DNA from: Streptomyces marinisediminis
GTDB lineage: Bacteria > Actinomycetota > Actinomycetes > Streptomycetales > Streptomycetaceae
Assembly (NCBI RefSeq): GCF_026262575.1
Contig: NZ_JAPKFL010000003.1
Coordinates: 1-64,000 of the forward strand
DNA length: 64,000 nucleotides
Reading direction: 5' to 3'
Within the stretch, counting starts at the first letter, position 1, and each line of letters begins with the position of its first letter. Made by a program: the position numbers and the translations under genes. The notes below the pieces were generated by a model that worked only from the letters and a program-made list of their open reading frames with translations, did not search any database and was not told the origin of the DNA. Positions 34,959 through 43,329 of this stretch are shown here, one piece after another.

Positions 34959-35654
34959 CGTGCCACCCCCACTTCCGGCTGCTTCGGTCGGAAGGGCAGG
35001 GCACGGCTGGTACTGGGAGGTTCGCCCATGACGGGACTAGGGCTCCTTTCGGTTCGGGCGCGGACGACCCGACGTACGGGACGACAGGAAGACTGATATG
35101 CCCGCTGCCGTCGAGTTCTCTAATAGGGCATAGTAAAGGAAACGCAAATATTCACACGTGGCGGAAACCACAACCCTTCGCGGCCACTTCGGGGCACCGC
35201 CCTCCCTGGTCCTCCCGGTCGGTCCTTCCGTCGGTCATTTCCCGGGGTCCCCCGGCGGTCGGCTCACCGTCCGCGCCGGGCCGTGCTCCGACCGTCACGG
35301 CACCGGCCGTCCCGGGCGGCGGTGCCGCAAGATCACGGCCCTGCCCGCGACGGCCGCCTGTTGGTACTGTCGGCAGCCGCGCGCCGTCCCGCAACCGCGG
35401 CGGCGCCCTGTCCGGCGGCCGGTGCCCGGCCCCGCCGGGCCCCACACCACCGGAGCGGAGGCGCCCGGCCCGGAACCCGGGGCGGCGTCGTCCCGTCTCT
35501 CCGCGCGACGGCCCGGCCCGCCCGCTCCGGCCGCGGGGCGGCGGTACGACGGCCGGGCACGGCGAGCGAGGCACGGCAAGCGGCACAGCAGACGCGGGCA
35601 CGAACCCGTCCGGAACCCGGGCGGCTCCACCCGCGCCACGGGAAAGGCGTCAGC
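34959..35654. other. Divergent intergenic region with AT-rich pocket
   Basis: No gene seen. An AT-rich pocket (35095-35160) stands out and contains a promoter-like sequence for the leftward CNNM/CorC operon. The rest (35160-35654) is GC-rich, without recognisable features apart from the presumed lcp promoter and leader. Confidence 0.5.
35120..35147 (-). promoter_or_regulatory. Candidate sigma-HrdB-like promoter for the CNNM/CorC operon
   Basis: On the minus strand TTGCGT (35147-35142) and TATTAG (35125-35120) are separated by 16 nt, close to vegetative -35/-10 elements. It is the only such pair in an AT-rich pocket, 162 nt upstream of the GTG start at 34958. Confidence 0.35.
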
Positions 35655-37121
35655 GTGGGCGGTATACACAGCGCTTCCCGGGCCGCCGGGGATTCCCCGG
35701 CCCCGGGCGACGGGGCCCGCACGGGCGGCGGACGGCGCCGCGCCGGCGGCTCGCGCGGCCGCAGGGCCCCGCGTTCGACGCGCCGCAGGGTGCTGCTGTG
35801 GAGCACGGCGGTGCTCTCCGGCCTGGTGCTCGCCGCCGCCGGCACGGGCGCCTGGCTGTACCAGAGCCTCGACGGCAACATCACCGGGGCCGACATCGAC
35901 ACGGGCCTGGGCGACAACCGGCCGGCCAACCTGAGCCCGGGCGCCAAGAACATCCTCGTCGTCGGCTCCGACAGCCGCGAGGGCACGGACGGCGAGTACG
36001 GCTCGGGCTACGAGACGATGCAGTCCGACACGATCATGATCGTGCACATCGCCGCGAGCCGGGAGTGGGCCACGGTCGTCTCGCTGCCGCGCGACTCGTG
36101 GGTGCAGATCCCCTCCTGCGACCAGGGCGACGGCACGCAGTCCAAGCCGCACCACTTCAAGCTGAACTCCTCGTTCGCCATCGGCGGGCTGAACGGCGAC
36201 GTCTCCAGCGCGGCGACCTGCGCCGTCAAGACCGTCGAGCAGAACACCGGGCTGCGCCTGGACCACTTCATGTCGATCGACTTCAACGGCTTCAAGGGCA
36301 TGGTCGACGCGGTCGACGGCGTCGAGGTGTGCCCCGAGGAGCCGATCCGCGACCGGAAGGCCAACCTGGACCTGGCCGCGGGCTGCCAGACGCTCGGGGG
36401 CGAGGACGCCCTCGGCTACGTGCGCACGCGCTACGCCGTGGGCAACGGCAGCGACCTCGGGCGCATCGAGCGGCAGCAGGAGTTCCTGGAGACGCTGGCC
36501 GTCAAGGCGCAGTCGAAGCTCGCCGACCCGCAGGCCATGTACGGCTTCCTGGACTCCTTCACCTCCTCGCTCACCACGGACGCGGACCTGGCCGGGATCA
36601 AGCCCCTGTACGACCTCGCGCGCAGCGTGCAGGGCATCCCCACCGACCGGCTGACGTTCCTCACCGTGCCCAACTACCCGCGCGAGCTGGACGTCCCCAG
36701 CGACACCGCGAACGTGGTGTGGCAGTACCCGCAGGCGGAGACGCTGTTCACCCGGTTGGCCGAGGACCAGGAGGTGGACAAGGCGGAGCTGGAGGCCAGC
36801 GCGGAGGAGAGCGCGGGCGTGACGCCGTCCCAGGTACGCGTCCAGGTGCTCAACGGCACCGGGGAGCCGGGGCGCGCCGGCGAGGTGGCCCAGGAGCTGC
36901 GCAGCGCGGGGTTCCAGGTCGTCGGCACGGGCAACGCGCCCGGGGGCGCGCCGCGGACCACGATCACCTACCCCGCCGAGCACCGGGTGCACGCCAGCGT
37001 GCTGTCCGGACGGGTGCCGGACGCGGAGGTCGAGGCGGCGGACGCGGGCGGCGGCGCGACGGCCCCCACGGGCGTGCTGACCCTGGTCATCGGCGACGAC
37101 TTCCGCGACCTGCGCGGCTGA
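35655..37121 (+). CDS. LytR-CpsA-Psr (LCP) family cell-wall glycopolymer ligase
   Basis: A 488-residue membrane-anchored enzyme. It has a basic cytoplasmic N-terminus, a membrane helix at 46-69, an LCP domain at about 95-330 (VVGSDSREGTD, SDTIMIVHI, SLPRDSWVQIP, RTRYAVGNGSDLGRIERQQ) and a LytR_C domain at about 380-488. LCP enzymes transfer teichoic acids or other glycopolymers from lipid carriers to peptidoglycan; the conserved Arg and Asp residues bind the pyrophosphate. Start: GTG at 35655 with AAAGG upstream; longer frames are possible. Several paralogues usually exist in Streptomyces. Confidence 0.9.
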   Translation: MGGIHSASRAAGDSPAPGDGARTGGGRRRAGGSRGRRAPRSTRRRVLLWSTAVLSGLVLAAAGTGAWLYQSLDGNITGADIDTGLGDNRPANLSPGAKNILVVGSDSREGTDGEYGSGYETMQSDTIMIVHIAASREWATVVSLPRDSWVQIPSCDQGDGTQSKPHHFKLNSSFAIGGLNGDVSSAATCAVKTVEQNTGLRLDHFMSIDFNGFKGMVDAVDGVEVCPEEPIRDRKANLDLAAGCQTLGGEDALGYVRTRYAVGNGSDLGRIERQQEFLETLAVKAQSKLADPQAMYGFLDSFTSSLTTDADLAGIKPLYDLARSVQGIPTDRLTFLTVPNYPRELDVPSDTANVVWQYPQAETLFTRLAEDQEVDKAELEASAEESAGVTPSQVRVQVLNGTGEPGRAGEVAQELRSAGFQVVGTGNAPGGAPRTTITYPAEHRVHASVLSGRVPDAEVEAADAGGGATAPTGVLTLVIGDDFRDLRG

Positions 37122-37217
37122 CCCGCCCGCGCCGCACCCCCGCGGGCCGCGGTGCGGCGCGCACCCCGAGGGCGGCGCGTGCCGCCAGGCGGCCCGTGCC
37201 CCCGAGGCGGCGCGGTG

Positions 37218-37847
37218 TCACGCCTCGCGGACGAGCGGGGTGGGGACCGCGCCCGGGACCGGGGCGGCCTTGAGCGCCCGCGAGTACTCCGCCGCCTGCG
37301 GTTCCGCGAGGTAGGGGGACAGGCGCAGCAGCACGCGACCGGCGAGGTAGCCGCGTTCGGCGCGCGAGGGTACCCCCAGCGCGTCGCGCTGGAGCTGGTG
37401 CGCGCGCCGGCGGGCGGAGGCGGCGTCGGCGAACACCTCGATGACACCGCCGAGCGCGACGGACCCGGGGTCGTTGCCGAGCACCAGGCCGCCGTTGACC
37501 CGGCGGTCCTCGAAGGAGAGCTTGCTGCGGTAGCCGTCGGCGTGGCCGAGCAGCCGGTCGGGGTCGCTGCGCGGCGTCACCGTCCGGACGTGCTCGACCG
37601 GCAGCCCGGCACGCTCCAACCGGTGCAGCGCCTCCTCGGCCTCCGCCGTCACCGGCAGGGCCTGGCGCATGCGCGGCTCCCCGGCGTCGCCGCCGAACCC
37701 TCCGTGCGGGCCGAGCAGGTGCGCGCCCAGCGCCACGACGGCGACCGCGGCCACCAGGGCCGTCGCCACCGCCACGGCCCGCTCGGCCCGGCGGGCCGCC
37801 CCGGTGGACGGGCCCGTTCGCACTGCCTTTCTGGTCCGGCGCAGCAC
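37218..37847 (-). CDS. Membrane-anchored hypothetical protein
   Basis: A 209-residue protein with a basic N-terminus, one membrane helix (about 23-43, AVAVATALVAAVAVVALGAHL) and an extracytoplasmic domain of about 160 residues with no cysteines or recognised motif. Similar genes near LCP proteins are common in Streptomyces, but no function is assigned. Start: GTG at 37847; the ribosome-binding site is weak (GGTGAG at 9 nt). Convergent with the LCP gene. Confidence 0.7.
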   Translation of the reverse strand: MLRRTRKAVRTGPSTGAARRAERAVAVATALVAAVAVVALGAHLLGPHGGFGGDAGEPRMRQALPVTAEAEEALHRLERAGLPVEHVRTVTPRSDPDRLLGHADGYRSKLSFEDRRVNGGLVLGNDPGSVALGGVIEVFADAASARRRAHQLQRDALGVPSRAERGYLAGRVLLRLSPYLAEPQAAEYSRALKAAPVPGAVPTPLVREA

Positions 37848-37971
37848 GCTCGCTCACCGCCCTCCGCCCTCGCGTCCCGCTCCGGTCAACTTTCGCAGAG
37901 TAGTGCGCGTCGCCGCCGCGCCACCGCCGCGCCGGGGTGACGCGCGGCCCCGGGCGGCGGATGATCGCCGT

Positions 37972-39561
37972 ATGAGCGACTCACCGCGGACGGCGGCGTT
38001 GCGGCTCGGCGAGCGCCGGGGGCGGTGGGTGCTGTTCACCACCGTGCTGGGCTCGGGCATGGCGCTGCTGGACAGCACCGTCGTCAACGTCGCGCTGCCG
38101 CACATCGGGACCGACCTCGACGCCGACCTCGGCGCGCTCCAGTGGACCGTCAACGCCTACATGCTGACCCTGGCCGGGCTGATCCTGCTCGGCGGCACGC
38201 TCGGCGACCGGTACGGGCGGCGGCGGGTGTTCCTCGTGGGCATCGTGTGGTTCGCGCTGGCCTCGCTGCTGTGCGGGCTGGCGTGGAACGCCGGGGTGCT
38301 GGTCGCGGCGCGGGCGCTGCAGGGGGTGGGCGGCGCGCTGCTCACCCCCGGCTCGCTGGCGCTGATCCAGGCCACCTTCCACCCCGACGACCGGGCCCGC
38401 GCGGTGGGCGCCTGGTCGGGCCTGGGCGGAGTGGCCGCGGCCGTCGGCCCGTTCCTGGGCGGCTGGCTGGTGGACGGGCCCGGCTGGCGGTGGGTGTTCT
38501 GGCTGAACGTGCCGCTGGCGCTGGTGTGCGTGCCGGTGGCGCTGCGGCACGTCCCCGAGACGCGTGACCCGGACGCCTCCGGCCGGTTCGACGTGTCCGG
38601 CGCCGTGCTGGCCGCGCTCGCGCTGGGCGGCGTCACCTACGCGCTGATCGCCGCTCCCGAGCAGGGCGCGTCGCCCGTCGTGCTGGGCACGGCGGTGGGC
38701 GGGGCGGTGTGCGGGGCCGCGTTCGTGGCGCTGGAGCGGCGGCTGCGGCACCCGATGGTGCCGCCGTCGGTGTTCGCCTCGCGCCAGTTCACCGCCGTCA
38801 ACGCGGTGACGCTCGGGGTGTACGCGGCGTTCGGCGGGTTCTTCTTCCTGTCCGTGGTGCAGTTGCAGGTGGTGCTGGGCTGGTCGGCGCTGGCGGCGGG
38901 CACCGCGCTCCTGCCGACGACGGTGCTGATGCTGCTGCTGTCCGCGCGCTCCGGTGCGCTCGGTCAGCGCATCGGGCCCCGGCTGCCGCTCACCGTGGGA
39001 CCGCTGCTGTGCGCGGGCGGGATGCTGCTGATGACGCGGGTCGGCCCCGACGCCTCCTACGGGGTCGACGTGCTGCCCGCGCTGCTGGTGCTCGGGGCGG
39101 GCATGGTGCTGCTGGTGGCACCGCTGACGGCCACGGTGCTGGCGTCGGTGGACGTCGCGCGGGCCGGGCTGGCGAGCGGGGTGAACAACGCCGTGGCCCG
39201 GGCGGCGGGCCTGCTGGCGGTGGCCGCGCTGCCGCTGCTGGCCGGGATGGGCCCGGAGGCGTACCGCGAGCCCGCCGCGTTCGACGCCGCGTTCCGCACG
39301 GCGATGGTGTGGTGCGCGGGGCTACTGGTGGCGGCGGCCGCGGTGGCGTGGCTGACGGTGCGCCGCGACGTGCTGGCGGAGCCGGAAGCGGAACGCCCGA
39401 CTCCGCCTGCGGACCGCGCGCGCCCGGAGCACGGCCGGCCGCGGGGCGCGGAGGGCGGTCGGGCGCCGGAGCCCCACTGCACCACCGAGTGCCACCTGCA
39501 CTGCGGCGTCGCCTCCCCGCCGCTGGACCCGGGGCGGCCGCCGGGGGACGGCGGGCGGTGA
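37972..39561 (+). CDS. DHA2-family MFS exporter with Cys/His-rich tail
   Basis: A 529-residue transporter of the 14-helix EmrB/QacA group. Motif A is GDRYGRRRVF, and motif C-like GVAAAVGPFLGGWL lies in helix 5; DSTVVNVALPHI in helix 1 is typical of drug:H+ antiporters. The last about 60 residues are an unusual hydrophilic tail containing HCTTECHLHC, a likely soft-metal-binding cluster of Cys and His. Start: ATG at 37972. It ends 10 bp before the convergent RsbW-like gene. Substrate unknown. Confidence 0.87.
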   Translation: MSDSPRTAALRLGERRGRWVLFTTVLGSGMALLDSTVVNVALPHIGTDLDADLGALQWTVNAYMLTLAGLILLGGTLGDRYGRRRVFLVGIVWFALASLLCGLAWNAGVLVAARALQGVGGALLTPGSLALIQATFHPDDRARAVGAWSGLGGVAAAVGPFLGGWLVDGPGWRWVFWLNVPLALVCVPVALRHVPETRDPDASGRFDVSGAVLAALALGGVTYALIAAPEQGASPVVLGTAVGGAVCGAAFVALERRLRHPMVPPSVFASRQFTAVNAVTLGVYAAFGGFFFLSVVQLQVVLGWSALAAGTALLPTTVLMLLLSARSGALGQRIGPRLPLTVGPLLCAGGMLLMTRVGPDASYGVDVLPALLVLGAGMVLLVAPLTATVLASVDVARAGLASGVNNAVARAAGLLAVAALPLLAGMGPEAYREPAAFDAAFRTAMVWCAGLLVAAAAVAWLTVRRDVLAEPEAERPTPPADRARPEHGRPRGAEGGRAPEPHCTTECHLHCGVASPPLDPGRPPGDGGR

Positions 39562-39571
39562 GGCGGCCGGC

Positions 39572-40021
39572 TCAGGAGACCTTGAGCAGCGCGTCCGACC
39601 GCCACTTGAGCGTCTTGTCGAAGGTGACGACCGCGCCGTCGGTGACGCCGTTGTGGACCCGGACGTGGTCGGTGAGCGCGCTGATGAGGTAGAGGCCGCG
39701 GCCGTTCTCGGTTTCGGTGGGACCGGCACCGGCACCGGCACCGGCGGCCTGGGCGGGCGGCGTGAAGCCGGGGCCGTGGTCGGTGACCTCGATGCGGCAC
39801 ACGTCGCCGACCAGGTACGCCGTGACGCGGTAGCCCCCGGTGTGCTCCGGGCCACCGCCGTGCTCGACGGCGTTGGCGCACGCCTCGGAGAGCGCGACGG
39901 AGAGCTCGTAGGCGACGTCCGGCTCCACCCCGGCCGTCTCCATCGCACCGAGCAGCAGACGCCGGGCGAGCGGAACGCTCGCCGCCTCACGCCGCAAGTG
40001 CAGAGACCACCAGATGCTCAT
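39572..40021 (-). CDS. RsbW-like HATPase
   Basis: A 149-residue single-domain GHKL ATPase. Conserved boxes are SEACANAVEH (N-box), VTDHGPGF (G1) and NGRGLYLI (G2). An insert of Ala/Gly repeats (AGAGAGAG) lies between G1 and G2 and is coded by a GGCACC repeat. Family members regulate sigma factors or their antagonists by serine phosphorylation. Start: ATG at 40021 with AGGAGG 7 nt upstream, a strong site. No partner gene is adjacent. Third such gene in the window. Confidence 0.85.
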   Translation of the reverse strand: MSIWWSLHLRREAASVPLARRLLLGAMETAGVEPDVAYELSVALSEACANAVEHGGGPEHTGGYRVTAYLVGDVCRIEVTDHGPGFTPPAQAAGAGAGAGPTETENGRGLYLISALTDHVRVHNGVTDGAVVTFDKTLKWRSDALLKVS

Positions 40022-40198
40022 GCTCCAGCCTCCTGGCTGCGGCTCGACGAACCGGGGCCTGACATACCGATACGTATTGCCCCGGTAAGCGGACAGTAAG
40101 CACGTGGTTCCCGGCACACCGCTCATTCGGCCGATCTTGCGCCGGAGTGGTTCTTTCGGACCCTGCCGGGGTAGCCGCGCGGGTCCCGGTGAGATGAT

Positions 40199-41026
40199 GT
40201 GGCCGCTATGGACGTGCCCGTCGTGCGCGCGAGCGCCGATCTGCGACTGCTGCGGGCCGCGGTCTTCACCGCGGCCTGCGTCGCGCTGTCCGCCGCGGGG
40301 CACGTCTTCGCGGCCGGGGCGGGCGTCCCCCTCTGGGCCTTCGGCGCGGCCGCCGCCCTGGTCTTCGTGCTCGTCCTGCCGCTGGCCGGGCGGGAGCGCT
40401 CACCACTGGGCATCGTCGCCGCGCTGGCCGTCGGCCAGGCGGGCCTGCACGTGCTGTTCGCCTCGGCGCAGAGCCGCGCGGCGGCCGCGCCCGCGCGCTC
40501 CGGCGCGCCGGCGGAGGACGGCGGCGCGGTGCTGGCGCTCGCGCGCGGGCTGCTGTGCGCCGGCGGCTCCGCGGAGCACATCTCCCCGGCCCGGGCGCGC
40601 CGCGTGGTGGCCGACGCCGGGCTCGGCGGCTCCGCGACCGCGGTCGATCCCGGCGCCGGCCCCGGCGCCGCGGGCCACGCCGCGCACGCCGCGCCGGACG
40701 GCCTGGGCGCGGTGCTGGAACTGGCGTCCCCCGCCATGCTGCTGGGCCACCTGCTGGCCGCCGTCCTCGCCGGCTGGCTGCTGCGCTGCGGGGACGCCGC
40801 GCTGTGGCGCCTGGTACGCCCGGCCGTGACGGCCGTGGACGGGCTGCTGCGGGCCCTGCGGTCGGCCCTGGCCTGCCTGGGCCCGCTGGCCGGTGGGCGC
40901 GCCGCGTGCGGACCCCGCGCCACCGTGCGCCCGGTCGACGAGGACGGGCCGCCCGAGCCGCGGTCCCTGCGGCACAGCGTCGTCCGACGCGGCCCGCCCG
41001 CGTCGGCCTGCGCGCTCGCGGCCTGA
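40199..41026 (+). CDS. Integral membrane protein upstream of the copper cluster
   Basis: A 275-residue protein with about five helices: three at the N-terminus (residues about 18-85), a hydrophilic region, and one or two at about 175-225, followed by an Arg-rich cytoplasmic tail. Its position before the YcnI-like and Sco genes, on the same strand, suggests a role in copper handling, but no metal-binding motif is clear. Start: GTG at 40199 with GGTGAG 5 nt upstream; an ATG three codons later is possible. It is not recognised as a named family. Confidence 0.72.
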   Translation: MAAMDVPVVRASADLRLLRAAVFTAACVALSAAGHVFAAGAGVPLWAFGAAAALVFVLVLPLAGRERSPLGIVAALAVGQAGLHVLFASAQSRAAAAPARSGAPAEDGGAVLALARGLLCAGGSAEHISPARARRVVADAGLGGSATAVDPGAGPGAAGHAAHAAPDGLGAVLELASPAMLLGHLLAAVLAGWLLRCGDAALWRLVRPAVTAVDGLLRALRSALACLGPLAGGRAACGPRATVRPVDEDGPPEPRSLRHSVVRRGPPASACALAA

Positions 41027-41176
41027 CGCCCCCGCCCGCCCCCACGGTCCCGCCCGGCCCCCGACGGCCGCGCGGCGCTCCGTCCGGAGTCCGGGACCGG
41101 GGTGACGGAGACCGCCGCGCGCCCCTCCGTCCCGACCCCGTGTTCCCTCTCCGACGTTCGAGGAGTGCCTCGTCCC

Positions 41177-41932
41177 ATGATGTCTGCCTCGCGGCGGTTC
41201 GCCGCTGCCGCCTGCCTGGGTGCCGCCGCCGTCTTCACCGCGGCGGCCCCCGCCCTCGCCCACGTGACCGTCGACCCCGCCACCGTGCCGGGCGGCGGCT
41301 ACGCGACGGTCAACTTCAAGGTCCCCAACGAGCGGGACACCGCCGCCACCGTGAAGCTGGAGGTCACCCTCCCCACCGACCACCCGCTGGCCTCGGCGCA
41401 GCCCGAGCCCGTCCCCGGCTGGGACGTGGCCGTGGAGCGGGGCACGCTGGAGGAGCCCGTCGAGCTGCACGGCGAGCAGATCGACGAGGTCCCGAGCAAG
41501 ATCACCTGGACGGCGCAGGACGCCGGGATCGAGCCGGGCACGTTCCAGCGCTTCCCGGTCTCGGTGGGCCGGCTCCCCGAGGACGCCGACCGGCTGGTCT
41601 TCAAGGCCGTACAGACCTACGACAACGACGAGGTCGTGCGCTGGATCGAGGTGCCGGAGGAGGGCGGTGAGGAGCCGCAGCACCCGGCGCCGGTGCTGGA
41701 CCTGGGCGCGGCCGGGGACGGCGGCCACGGCTCCCACGGGGGCGACGGCGCCGACGCGTCGGGCGGCGACCAGGACGCCGGCGGGGACGCCGACCCGGCC
41801 GCCGACACCGCGGCCGACGCCGACGGGGACGCCACGGACACCACGGCACGTGTGCTCGCCGTGGTCGGCATCGCCGTCGGCCTCGGCGGCATCGGCTACG
41901 GCGTGCTCGCCGGACGCCGCCGCTCCGCCTGA
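41177..41932 (+). CDS. YcnI-like (DUF1775) copper-binding protein
   Basis: A 251-residue exported protein: signal peptide 1-28 ending PALA, so the mature protein starts with His29 (HVTVDPATV), the N-terminal His being the copper brace ligand in YcnI. The YcnI domain spans about 29-175; then comes a Gly/Asp/His-rich linker (GGHGSHGGDGADAS) and a C-terminal helix (about 225-245). YcnI proteins are copper chaperones found with CopCD. Start: ATG at 41177 after GGAG. It precedes the sco-ecuC-copCD-dyp genes, separated by a terminator hairpin at 41945-41977. Confidence 0.87.
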   Translation: MMSASRRFAAAACLGAAAVFTAAAPALAHVTVDPATVPGGGYATVNFKVPNERDTAATVKLEVTLPTDHPLASAQPEPVPGWDVAVERGTLEEPVELHGEQIDEVPSKITWTAQDAGIEPGTFQRFPVSVGRLPEDADRLVFKAVQTYDNDEVVRWIEVPEEGGEEPQHPAPVLDLGAAGDGGHGSHGGDGADASGGDQDAGGDADPAADTAADADGDATDTTARVLAVVGIAVGLGGIGYGVLAGRRRSA

Positions 41933-41944
41933 CCGGGCGGCGGC

Positions 41945-41977
41945 GCCGTGGGCCCGGTGACCCACCGGGCCCACGGC
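41945..41977 (+). terminator. Hairpin after the YcnI-like gene
   Basis: Perfect 15-bp stem (41945-41959 / 41963-41977) with a 3-nt loop, 13 nt past the stop at 41932. It separates the YcnI gene from the sco operon, at least in part. Confidence 0.7.
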
Positions 41978-42108
41978 CCCGGCCGGCGCGCCCGCGTCCG
42001 CGCCACGTCCGCCCGCCGCCCCGCGCCTGCCGCCGCGCGCCGTCCCCGGCGCCGCGCCCCGCTCCCCTACCGTCCCCGTCACCGCCTTCGACGACCCGAG
42101 GAAGCCCC

Positions 42109-42795
42109 ATGCACCCCGTCCCGAAGCTTCGGCGCGCCCGCCGCGCCGGGGCCGCCCTGACCCTGACCGCCGCGCTCGCCGCCGGCGTCGCCGCCTGCGG
42201 CGGCCCGGCCGACCCGGCCGCCGAGGGCGAGCGGCCCGCCGCCGAGGTCTCCGGCGGCAGCGAGCCCGCCCGCGCCACCGTCCTGGACACCCCCTTCCCC
42301 AAGCCCGACCTCGTGCTCACCGACACCACCGGGGAGACGTACGAGTTCGTCGAGGAGACCCGGGGCAAGCCGACGCTCATCTACTTCGGCTACACCAACT
42401 GCCCGGACGTCTGCCCGACGACGGTGAGCAACATCGCCTACGCCGAGTCCACGCTGAGCGAGGCGGAGCAGGAGGAGCTCCAGGTCGTCTTCGTCACCAC
42501 CGACCCCGAGCGCGACACCCCCGAGTCGCTGGGCGAGTGGCTGCGCGGCGCGGCCCCCGGCGCGACGGGTCTGACCGGCGACTTCGCCACCATCCAGGCC
42601 GGTGCCCGCACCCTGGGCATCAGCATCGAGCCGTCGGTGAAGAAGGAGAACGGCGAGATCGAGTCCATGCACGGCTCGCAGGTGCTCTACTTCTCGCCCG
42701 AGGACGACAAGGCGCACGTGCTCTACACCGAGGACACCAACGCCGACACCTACGCGGAGGACCTGCCGAAGCTGGTGAAGGGGGAGCTGCCGTGA
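42109..42795 (+). CDS. sco: Sco/SenC copper chaperone lipoprotein
   Basis: A 228-residue lipoprotein: lipobox ending VAAC (Cys30), then a thioredoxin-fold Sco domain. Copper ligands are Cys98 and Cys102 (NCPDVCPTT) and His188 (SMHGSQ). Sco proteins deliver Cu to the CuA site of cytochrome oxidase and, in S. lividans, to the developmental GlxA copper oxidase. Start: ATG at 42109. The stop overlaps the start of the PCuAC gene (GTGA), so they are coupled. Matches the order sco-ecuC-(copCD)-dtpA known from S. lividans. Confidence 0.93.
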   Translation: MHPVPKLRRARRAGAALTLTAALAAGVAACGGPADPAAEGERPAAEVSGGSEPARATVLDTPFPKPDLVLTDTTGETYEFVEETRGKPTLIYFGYTNCPDVCPTTVSNIAYAESTLSEAEQEELQVVFVTTDPERDTPESLGEWLRGAAPGATGLTGDFATIQAGARTLGISIEPSVKKENGEIESMHGSQVLYFSPEDDKAHVLYTEDTNADTYAEDLPKLVKGELP

Positions 42796-43307
42796 CCCCC
42801 CGCCGCCTCGCCGCGGCCGCCGCGCTCGCCCTCGCCGGGGCGTTCGCGCTGAGCGCGTGCGGCGACCAGGGCCCGCGCCCCGCCGCCGTCGAGGGCAGCG
42901 CCTACATGCCCGAGCCGGTGACCGAGAAGGTGGCCGCCGGGTACTTCACCCTCACCAACGAGGGCGACGAGGCGGACGCGCTCACCTCCGTGACCAGCGA
43001 GCTGTCCGACGACGTCCAGCTCCACCGCACCGTCGACAACACGATGAAGCGGGTGGAGTCCTTCGAGGTACCGGCGGGCGGCGAGCTGACGCTGCGCAGC
43101 GGCGGCAACCACCTGATGCTCCTGGACCTGGCCCGCAAGCCGAGCGAGGGCGACACCGTGACGCTGCGGCTGCACTTCGAGAAGTCCGACCCGCTCACCC
43201 TCCAGGTGCCGGTGCGGGCGAAGACCTACCGGCCGGGCGAGGACGGCTCCGCCGACGGAGCCGCGCACACGCGCGAGGAGCACGGTGCGCACGGGGACCA
43301 CGGGTGA
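42792..43307 (+). CDS. ecuC: PCuAC-family copper chaperone lipoprotein (ECuC)
   Basis: A 171-residue lipoprotein: lipobox LSAC (Cys23) and a PCuA(C) domain with the copper ligands His78, Met85, His107 and Met109 (H-x28-H-x-M). The C-terminal tail is His-rich (HTREEHGAHGDHG) and could bind further copper. ECuC passes Cu(I) to Sco. Start: GTG at 42792, overlapping the sco stop. The next gene follows within 23 nt or overlaps its end. Confidence 0.92.
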   Translation: MTPRRLAAAAALALAGAFALSACGDQGPRPAAVEGSAYMPEPVTEKVAAGYFTLTNEGDEADALTSVTSELSDDVQLHRTVDNTMKRVESFEVPAGGELTLRSGGNHLMLLDLARKPSEGDTVTLRLHFEKSDPLTLQVPVRAKTYRPGEDGSADGAAHTREEHGAHGDHG

Positions 43308-43329
43308 CCCCCGCCGGACGGGCCCGCAG

